Shown here: positions 1-4,234 of the stretch, one piece after another
Numbering within the stretch: position 1 is the stretch's first letter
Layout of the letters: the number at the start of each line of letters is the position of its first letter
Source: an uncultured Bacilli bacterium
GTDB lineage: Bacteria > Bacillota_I > Bacilli_A > RF39 > UBA660
Assembly: GCA_944373065.1 (NCBI GenBank)
Contig: CALWAJ010000060.1
Coordinates: 1 to 7,310, forward strand
DNA length: 7,310 nt
Direction: 5' to 3'
The notes under the pieces: generated by a model
What the model was told of the DNA's origin: nothing
The model's database searches: none
The model's input: the letters and a program-made list of their open reading frames with translations, nothing else
Made by a program: the position numbers and the translations under genes

Positions 1-75
1 AGAATCTTTCCTATTATAGATTTAGAAAAGAGAGGTTTTGTTAAAACTAAATATAATTCTATGGGGGTAAGATAA
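1..75 (+). CDS. C-terminal end of an unidentified upstream gene (partial)
   Basis: Reading frame 1 is open from the window edge to a TAA at 73-75, giving 24 residues that end in KTKYNSMGVR. The A of the stop codon is also the first base of the next gene's ATG (TAATG, one-base overlap), so the two genes are very probably co-transcribed and translationally coupled. The following gene is an ArgE/DapE-type deacylase, so an amino-acid or peptide-related function is possible. The visible tail is too short to assign a family, and I do not recognise it. Confidence 0.55.
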   Translation, partial: RIFPIIDLEKRGFVKTKYNSMGVR

Positions 76-1118
76 TGAGTAAGGTTTTAGAAAAGTTAGT
101 TTCTATTAATACTGTTAATGATTTAGAAAATAGAAAATATTTGGATTATGTTAAAACTTATCTAAGAGATTATAACTTTGAATTTAAAGAAATAGGAGAT
201 AATCCTGCTGTTTTAATTGCTACAAGAGGTAATCCTAAAATAGGTTTTATATGTCATTCTGATACAGTAGAACCTATGGGAATTTGGAATTCTGATCCTT
301 TTTCTTTAACTATATCTAATTCATCATATTATGGACTTGGAGTTAGTGATATGAAAGGAGGAACGGCAGCATTATTTGAATCTATTAGTAAAGTATCTAA
401 AGATATTCCTTGCATAATTATTTTTACATATGATGAAGAAATTAATTTTAAAGGAATCAATGAATTAGTTAAAAGTAATGTCTCTTTGCCTTCTACCTTA
501 GTTTTTCCTGAGCCTACAGATTTATGTCCTGTTATTGCTAATAAAGGTTGTATTGAATTTAAAGTTACTTTTAAAGGAGTAAGTGCTCACTCTAGTACTC
601 CTGATTTAGGAGATAATGCTTTATATAAGGCGATATCTTTTATTGAAGAGATTAGAGATTTCTATAATGAAATAAAAGATGAAAAAATGGATATTTTTGA
701 AGTTAGTAATACTACTTTTAATCTTTCTAAAATAAATGGAGGAAACTTAATTAATGCTGTACCAGATTATTGTGAGATTACTTTTGATTTTAGAACGATA
801 AAGAAAGAACATAATGATTTAATAACAGAAAAAGTAAACGATATTGCTGAAAAATATAAGGCAGAAGTATATCTTTTAAATAATTTAAATGCTACTCTTA
901 ATAAAGATAAGGAAATGATTAAATATTTAGAAGAGTTGACTAAGAAAGAAGCTTTAGGATTGAATTATGTAACAGAAGCATCATTTTTTCAAGATAAAAA
1001 TATTTTAATATTAGGACCTGGACCTGTTACAGCTCATGAGACAAATGAAAATATATTAATAGATTCTTATAAGAAATGTCAGAATTTGTATATAGAGCTT
1101 TTAGAGAAATATAAATAA
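75..1118 (+). CDS. M20 family metallo-deacylase, ArgE/DapE type
   Basis: This 347-residue protein is a zinc-dependent amidase of the M20 peptidase family, which includes acetylornithine deacetylase (ArgE), succinyl-DAP desuccinylase (DapE) and related dipeptidases. The family signatures are in order: ICHSDTV with metal ligand H61 and D63; GVSDMKGG with bridging D92; DEE with the likely general base E121 and ligand E122; FPEPTD with E146; the dimerisation-lid motif SAHSS around H172; and TAHETNE with the last ligand H321. All metal ligands are therefore present and the enzyme should be active. It is slightly shorter than typical ArgE/DapE (about 375 residues). ATG at 75 has GGGGGT at 62-67 as its ribosome site and overlaps the upstream stop by one base. 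The family is certain. The substrate (acetylornithine, acyl-DAP or another N-acyl amino acid) cannot be settled from the sequence, so no gene symbol is given. Confidence 0.9.
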   Translation: MSKVLEKLVSINTVNDLENRKYLDYVKTYLRDYNFEFKEIGDNPAVLIATRGNPKIGFICHSDTVEPMGIWNSDPFSLTISNSSYYGLGVSDMKGGTAALFESISKVSKDIPCIIIFTYDEEINFKGINELVKSNVSLPSTLVFPEPTDLCPVIANKGCIEFKVTFKGVSAHSSTPDLGDNALYKAISFIEEIRDFYNEIKDEKMDIFEVSNTTFNLSKINGGNLINAVPDYCEITFDFRTIKKEHNDLITEKVNDIAEKYKAEVYLLNNLNATLNKDKEMIKYLEELTKKEALGLNYVTEASFFQDKNILILGPGPVTAHETNENILIDSYKKCQNLYIELLEKYK

Positions 1119-1123
1119 AACGT

Positions 1124-1159
1124 AATAAAACAGTACAATAAATGTTGTACTGTTTTATT
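1124..1159 (+). terminator. Strong hairpin terminator after the M20 gene
   Basis: Five bases after the stop codon lies a perfect 15-bp inverted repeat, AATAAAACAGTACAA at 1124-1138 and its complement at 1145-1159, with a 6-base loop. The 3' arm contains TTTTATT. The 5' arm is A-rich, so the hairpin could also terminate transcription coming from the other strand. Confidence 0.8.
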
Positions 1160-1359
1160 GACTGATATTATCTATTGTGATACATTATAATTAGATGGGA
1201 GACTTTATTAGAAGATGGAAAGGTAAGGAGTGATGTAAAAAAATTAAATTTATATGAATTTTGTAAATTGAATGTATTTTGTATATCAAAATTGAAAATT
1301 TGCCTAGAGAAAATTAAAAATTGAAGACATAATTTTAACGAATTTACAAAATTGCCTTT
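1160..1359. other. Gene-free stretch before the Rpn gene
   Basis: About 200 very AT-rich bases lie between the terminator and the Rpn promoter. On the plus strand there is an open stretch of just under 50 codons ending in TGA at 1322-1324. It begins with residues like RWETLLEDGKVRSDVKK and then drifts into low-complexity K/L/I/N. It has no good start codon and no ribosome site. It may be the eroded end of a lost gene, but I recognise no family. I see no RNA gene or convincing repeat. Confidence 0.4.
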
Positions 1360-1388
1360 TTGCAATGGCTTTTAGACTATGATATAAA
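1360..1388 (+). promoter_or_regulatory. Predicted sigma-A promoter of the Rpn nuclease gene
   Basis: TTGCAA at 1360-1365 and TATAAA at 1383-1388 are separated by 17 bases, the optimal spacing. The start codon follows 23 bases after the -10 box. The ribosome site AGAAAGGAGG at 1396-1405 is a perfect ten-base match to the anti-Shine-Dalgarno complement, six bases before ATG, so strong translation is expected. Confidence 0.45.
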
Positions 1389-1411
1389 GTATTGCAGAAA
1401 GGAGGAACATC

Positions 1412-2230
1412 ATGAATAAAACACCAAGATTTATATCATTAATGGCTGATACAACTGCTAAAGCTCTAGTTAAAGATGACCATTATAAGTGGTTTTATGA
1501 AGACTTTATTAAATTCGCAACAGGTATTGATTTAAAACCTTATACAGCAATAGATAATGAACTTAATACAGGTAATAAAGTTAAAGATTATCGAGCAGAT
1601 ACGATATTTCTTAATAAGAATAAACTTGTTAATTTAGAATTTAATCAAGATGTTCATGTTCATACTATAATAAAGAATATTAGATATGCTTTAAGAATGG
1701 CAGGTAATGGTTATTTATCTGGAGAGCAGTATTATCATAGATATGTTACGCAAATAAATTTAAATAATAAAATAAAAAGTGCTAAAGTAAAGAAATGGAA
1801 TGGAAAAGATTATAAGTTAGAAGATTATAAATCTAAATCTTATCTAAAAGATGTAAGAATAATTACCATAGATTTAGAGAAATATAAAGGAATAGTCTAT
1901 GATGGTACAAATAAATATGAAACATATTTATCTATGTTAACAGCTGAGTCATATGAAGAAATGGAAAAAATAATAGGAGATTTAAAGGAAGGGAGAATAA
2001 TAATGGAAAAGTTAAAGGAATTAGGTTTAGATGATGAATTTGGAGCATATTATGATGCAGAGATCGTACATAGGAAAGAGATAAATTCTGCTAGAAATGA
2101 TGGTAGAAAAGAAGGTAGAAAAGAGAGTGCTACTTCTATTGCTAAAAATCTTCTTAATATGAATTTATCTGTTAAAGATGTAATGAAAGCTACTGGTTTA
2201 AAACAAAAAGATATTAAACTATTGATGTAA
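1412..2230 (+). CDS. Rpn family (PD-(D/E)XK) nuclease / putative transposase
   Basis: This 272-residue protein has the architecture of Rpn / PDDEXK-family recombination-promoting nucleases. The N-terminal part has the typical motif around residues 22-38 (DDHYKWFYEDFIKFATG). The nuclease core follows: RADTIFLNKNKLVNLEFNQ, with D63 as the metal-binding acidic residue and E76-F-N as the E-x-K-like motif, with N in place of K as is usual in this branch. A helical middle (about 80-190) leads to a C-terminal region with a glycine/arginine/lysine repeat (DGRKEGRKE, 230-238) and a helix-turn-helix-like end (SVKDVMKATGLKQKDIKLL). Known Rpn proteins cut DNA, promote RecA-independent recombination, and in E. 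coli have reported anti-phage toxicity. The gene has its own promoter and a near-perfect ribosome site. No terminal repeats flank it, so it is not a classical insertion sequence. The family assignment is strong; the biological role here is inferred. Confidence 0.85.
   Translation: MNKTPRFISLMADTTAKALVKDDHYKWFYEDFIKFATGIDLKPYTAIDNELNTGNKVKDYRADTIFLNKNKLVNLEFNQDVHVHTIIKNIRYALRMAGNGYLSGEQYYHRYVTQINLNNKIKSAKVKKWNGKDYKLEDYKSKSYLKDVRIITIDLEKYKGIVYDGTNKYETYLSMLTAESYEEMEKIIGDLKEGRIIMEKLKELGLDDEFGAYYDAEIVHRKEINSARNDGRKEGRKESATSIAKNLLNMNLSVKDVMKATGLKQKDIKLLM
2003..2230 (+). CDS. Possible intragenic short Rpn product (RpnS-like antitoxin candidate)
   Basis: Inside the Rpn gene, in the same frame, ATG at 2003 (Met198) is preceded by AAGGAAGGGAG at 1985-1995, seven bases upstream, a good ribosome-binding site. 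Translation from here would give a 75-residue protein containing only the C-terminal region (EKLKELGLDDEF to the end) without the nuclease core. In E. coli Rpn systems a short protein from an internal start is reported to bind and inhibit the full-length toxin, and the position here is equivalent. The downstream gene at 2307 begins at exactly the homologous residue, which supports this as a real boundary. It remains a prediction, because purine-rich ribosome-site-like stretches are common in AT-rich coding sequence. Confidence 0.45.
   Translation: MEKLKELGLDDEFGAYYDAEIVHRKEINSARNDGRKEGRKESATSIAKNLLNMNLSVKDVMKATGLKQKDIKLLM
2102..2125 (+). repeat. Two-unit 12-bp tandem repeat inside the Rpn gene
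   Basis: GGTAGAAAAGAA (2102-2113) is followed directly by GGTAGAAAAGAG (2114-2125), encoding GRKEGRKE. The paralogous small gene has only one unit (2406-2417). In-frame four-residue units in this hinge are a common source of length variation in Rpn proteins, and slippage would add or remove GRKE without breaking the frame. Confidence 0.7.
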
Positions 2231-2249
2231 GAAAAGAGGGAATTATAAT
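2222..2249 (+). promoter_or_regulatory. Possible promoter for the small Rpn-like gene
   Basis: TTGATG at 2222-2227 overlaps the end of the Rpn reading frame. It is followed after 16 bases by a perfect TATAAT at 2244-2249. Transcription would begin near 2256, about 50 bases before the GTG start at 2307. If real, it would let the small protein be made independently of the full-length nuclease. Confidence 0.4.
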
Positions 2250-2306
2250 TATTTGTGTTTTATTTAGATATAGTTATCTTTTTAAACTTAGAAGAGAAAA
2301 ATAATT

Positions 2307-2522
2307 GTGCAAAAGATAAAAGAATTAGGATTAGATGATGAATTTGGAGTATATTATGATGCTGAAATCGTACATAGAAAAGAGATAAATTCTGCTAGAA
2401 GTGATGGTAGAAAAGAGACTGTTATTTCTATTGCTAAATCAATGCTTTCTAAAAAGATGGATATATCTTTAATTAGTGAACTAACAGGTTTATCTAAAAA
2501 ACAAATAACAAAACTCATATAA
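2307..2522 (+). CDS. Stand-alone C-terminal Rpn fragment (antitoxin-like or remnant)
   Basis: This 71-residue protein has no nuclease core and matches only residues 198-272 of the preceding Rpn protein. Its first 37 residues are identical at 33 positions (GLDDEF, YYDAEIVHRKEINSAR are shared). The second half, helix-turn-helix-like, is clearly diverged (about a third identical by eye) and lacks one GRKE unit. The GTG start aligns with the internal Met198 of the larger gene. A TAG at 2289-2291 blocks any longer frame, and weak homology (RKII against GRII) continues a few codons upstream of GTG, so the copy once extended further. The ribosome site is modest (AGAAGAG at 2290-2296). It has a possible promoter and its own terminator. 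It may be a functional RpnS-like inhibitor, or the tail of a decayed second Rpn gene. The intact frame and the intact termination signal favour function, but not decisively. Confidence 0.6.
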   Translation: MQKIKELGLDDEFGVYYDAEIVHRKEINSARSDGRKETVISIAKSMLSKKMDISLISELTGLSKKQITKLI

Positions 2523-2526
2523 TCTT

Positions 2527-2554
2527 AACGTCATACTTGACGTTTTTTCTTTTT
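2527..2554 (+). terminator. Terminator after the small Rpn-like gene
   Basis: Four bases after the stop codon, AACGTCA (2527-2533) pairs with TGACGTT (2538-2544) around a 4-base loop and runs straight into TTTTCTTTTTT. This is a classic intrinsic terminator. Confidence 0.8.
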
Positions 2555-2566
2555 AACTTATATAAT
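2537..2566 (+). promoter_or_regulatory. Predicted promoter of nfo, overlapping the terminator
   Basis: TTGACG (2537-2542) and TATAAT (2561-2566) are separated by 18 bases and match the consensus at 11 of 12 positions. The -35 box is formed by the loop and 3' arm of the preceding terminator hairpin. The predicted start is close to 2573, leaving a leader of about 16 bases that begins at the ribosome site AGAAAGAAGG (2573-2582). Confidence 0.55.
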
Positions 2567-2588
2567 TGTTTTAGAAAGAAGGTATTTT

Positions 2589-3428
2589 ATGTTAATAATA
2601 GGTTCACATGTTGGTTATAAGAAAAATACAGGGTTAGTTGGTAGTGTAGAAGAAGCTTTAAGTTATGGAGCTAATACCTTTATGTTTTATACAGGGGCTC
2701 CTCAAAATACTATTAGAAGTAGTATAGATTTAGATGATGTTAAGAAAGCTTATTCCTTAATGAATGATAATGATATAGATAAAAATAAAGTAATAGTTCA
2801 TGCTCCTTATATTATTAATCTTGCTAATCCCGATAAATTTGACTTTTCATGCAGATTTTTAAGTGAAGAGTTAAAAAGAGTTGAAACATTTGGAATGAAA
2901 TACTTAGTTTTACATCCAGGTAGTCATGTTGGGTTAGGAGTAGATGAAGGTATTTCTAATATTATTAAAGCTCTTAATTTTGTCTTAGATAATGATAATA
3001 CTAATGTTACTATTTTACTTGAAACTATGGCTGGAAAGGGAAGTGAAGTAGGTAAGAGTTTTGAAGAGTTAAAAGCTATTATAGATGGAGTTTCTAAGAA
3101 AGAAAGACTTGGTGTTTGTCTTGATACATGTCATTTAAATGATGCAGGATATGATCTTGCTGACTTTGATTCAGTTATTTCTTCTTTTGATAAAATAATA
3201 GGCATACATAAAATTAAATGTGTTCATGTTAATGATAGTAAGAATCCTTTAGGTTCTCATAAAGATAGACATGAAAATATAGGTAAAGGTACGATAGGAC
3301 TTGATACCTTAATAAACATTATTTATTATGATAAATTAAAAGATGTTCCTAAAATCTTAGAAACACCTTATATAGATGGTATGGCTCCATATAAAGAAGA
3401 AATAGCTTTAATTAAATCATTTAACTAG
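2589..3428 (+). CDS. nfo: Endonuclease IV (AP endonuclease)
   Basis: This 279-residue protein is a deoxyribonuclease IV that incises DNA 5' of abasic sites in base-excision repair, using a three-zinc centre in a TIM barrel. All nine metal ligands known from the E. coli enzyme have counterparts: H71, H109 (LHPGSHVG), E145 (LETMAGKG), D179 and H182 (LDTCHLNDAGYD), H213 (HVNDSKNPLGSHKDRHE), D226, H228 and E258 (ILETPY). Spacing and total length fit the family (E. coli Nfo has 285 residues). The ribosome site AGAAAGAAGG lies six bases before ATG. The gene is preceded by its own promoter and converges with the pilin-like gene, with only two bases between the stop codons. Function is confident. Confidence 0.95.
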   Translation: MLIIGSHVGYKKNTGLVGSVEEALSYGANTFMFYTGAPQNTIRSSIDLDDVKKAYSLMNDNDIDKNKVIVHAPYIINLANPDKFDFSCRFLSEELKRVETFGMKYLVLHPGSHVGLGVDEGISNIIKALNFVLDNDNTNVTILLETMAGKGSEVGKSFEELKAIIDGVSKKERLGVCLDTCHLNDAGYDLADFDSVISSFDKIIGIHKIKCVHVNDSKNPLGSHKDRHENIGKGTIGLDTLINIIYYDKLKDVPKILETPYIDGMAPYKEEIALIKSFN

Positions 3429-3439
3429 CTTTAACTAGC
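3420..3439. repeat. Direct repeat TTTAACTAGC x2 at the convergent gene ends
   Basis: The 10-base unit TTTAACTAGC occurs twice in tandem (3420-3429 and 3430-3439). It covers the nfo stop codon on the plus strand and the pilin-like stop codon on the minus strand. No hairpin terminator is visible between the genes. The repeat may be a small slippage duplication that set the junction. Confidence 0.6.
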
Positions 3440-3868
3440 AGTTACAGTACATGTATTATTAGCTATGTTATTAGCATTATATACTACTTCATTAGTTTTA
3501 GTATTTCTACATGTTAAATTATAACTATAACTTTCCTTATTTGCTGTTTTTGTATATCTAATCTTAGCATTAGAACAGTCAATATTTTCTTCATCAAATT
3601 CATGAATTAAATCAGCATTTAATAAATCAGTATAACTAATATCTACACATCCTGTAAAATTTAATGTTCCAAGAGATGTTATATCTTCTCCTTCTCTTGT
3701 TACATAGATCTTAGCTGCTTCAATTAGAGAATCAGCATAATATTCATAAGGCCTATCCTTATTATTATTCTGTAAGGCAGTTATCGCTGGCATTACCATT
3801 AAAAGTATTAAGGCCATAATAACTATAGTTGCAATTAATTCTATTAAAGTAAAACCCTTTTCTTTCAT
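3431..3868 (-). CDS. Type IV pilin-like protein (prepilin N-terminal cleavage domain)
   Basis: This 145-residue protein begins MKEKGFTLIELIATIVIM, a canonical class III prepilin signal: a short charged leader, predicted cleavage between G5 and F6 by a PilD/ComC-type peptidase, and E10 as the invariant Glu5 of the mature pilin. Residues 6-30 form the hydrophobic helix that packs in a pilus or pseudopilus. The soluble domain (about 35-145) has four cysteines (74, 98, 120, 140), which could form two disulfides. The start has an excellent ribosome site, AGGAGG, five bases before ATG, and an extended -10 promoter upstream. Related proteins are pilins, pseudopilins of type II secretion, and competence ComGC-like subunits. 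No ATPase, peptidase or assembly gene lies in the window, so the machine it joins cannot be named. It probably follows the small gene at 3908-4156 in one transcript, or uses its own promoter. Confidence 0.85.
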   Translation of the reverse strand: MKEKGFTLIELIATIVIMALILLMVMPAITALQNNNKDRPYEYYADSLIEAAKIYVTREGEDITSLGTLNFTGCVDISYTDLLNADLIHEFDEENIDCSNAKIRYTKTANKESYSYNLTCRNTKTNEVVYNANNIANNTCTVTAS

Positions 3869-3878
3869 AGCTTCCTCC

Positions 3879-3896
3879 TATAATAGAATTATAGCA
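3879..3896 (-). promoter_or_regulatory. Extended -10 promoter and dyad before the pilin-like gene
   Basis: On the minus strand TGCTATAAT (positions 3896-3888) is an extended -10 element, but only a weak -35 is visible. The -10 is one arm of a perfect inverted repeat, CTATAAT at 3878-3884 and ATTATAG at 3888-3894 with a 3-base centre. The other arm touches the ribosome-binding site. The dyad could be an operator or a short leader hairpin, or chance in AT-rich sequence. Confidence 0.35.
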
Positions 3897-3907
3897 TATT
3901 TTTTTTC

Positions 3908-4156
3908 TTAGAGATAATCTTTCTTTAAATTCATTAAAATATTTGTAACACTATAATAAATATCATCTCTAATATTACCTTTTAAATTCATTAAGATACT
4001 ATTGTCTTTTAAAATAATCTTATAATTTTCTTTTAAAAAGTTAGTAATAATAATCGCTTCATCTTCAGTAGGATAAACGTTTTTACTTTCTAAATATCCC
4101 ATTACTAAATGATAATTTAAATTCTTAATATTATTTCTTATTATTCTTTCTATCAA
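3908..4156 (-). CDS. Small conserved-looking protein, possibly DUF2624-like
   Basis: This 82-residue protein has no signal peptide or membrane segment and looks like a small all-helical domain. The layout is an N-terminal helix (RIIRNNIKNLNYHLVMGYLESKNVYP), a TEDEAIIITNFLKENYKIIL stretch, and a C-terminal helix ending LMNLKKDYL. The pattern of a tyrosine- and asparagine-containing first helix, a T-x-x-E-A motif and a YKIIL-type second helix resembles the DUF2624 family (YqfT of Bacillus), whose role is unknown. This is a resemblance from memory and not a firm assignment. The start is TTG at 4156, supported by the ribosome site AAAGGTGAT (4170-4162). The neighbouring nfo and PBP2 genes echo the Bacillus yqfS-yqfT-pbpA region. 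It lies 39 bases upstream of the pilin-like gene on the same strand and is divergent from the PBP gene. Confidence 0.6.
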   Translation of the reverse strand: MIERIIRNNIKNLNYHLVMGYLESKNVYPTEDEAIIITNFLKENYKIILKDNSILMNLKGNIRDDIYYSVTNILMNLKKDYL

Positions 4157-4234
4157 ATTTTATCACCTTTACTAATTTATATGTAGTAAAATTAAAAATA
4201 TGTGATAAACTAGTAAAGAAAGAAGGTGTTGTAT
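4157..4234. promoter_or_regulatory. Divergent intergenic region with three TAGTAAA elements
   Basis: This 78-base gap must hold the promoters of two divergent genes. TTTACTA (4168-4174) and TAGTAAA (4184-4190) form a perfect 7-bp inverted repeat around 9 bases. A further TAGTAAA occurs at 4211-4217, just before the PBP ribosome site. Candidate -10 boxes are TATAAA on the minus strand (4181-4176) and GATAAA with an upstream TG on the plus strand (4204-4209). Neither has a clear -35, so exact promoters are uncertain. Both flanking genes start with TTG. Confidence 0.35.

Noticed and set aside
1168..1365. 65-codon open frame on the minus strand
   Set aside because: It would start with TTG with no ribosome site, is low-complexity in N/F/L/S, and lies in an AT-rich gap where such frames arise by chance.
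2266..2284. AGATA/TATCT hairpin followed by T's as a terminator between the two Rpn genes
   Set aside because: The stem is only five bp with four A-T pairs, too weak to call. Some read-through from the large gene into the small one is likely.
1412..2522. Complete insertion sequence or transposon
   Set aside because: No terminal inverted repeats or target-site duplications flank the Rpn genes. Rpn proteins are often labelled transposases but are not classical DDE enzymes.
4226..4234. GTG at 4226 as the start of the PBP gene
   Set aside because: It lies inside the Shine-Dalgarno sequence AGAAGGTG. TTG at 4235 has the correct spacing.
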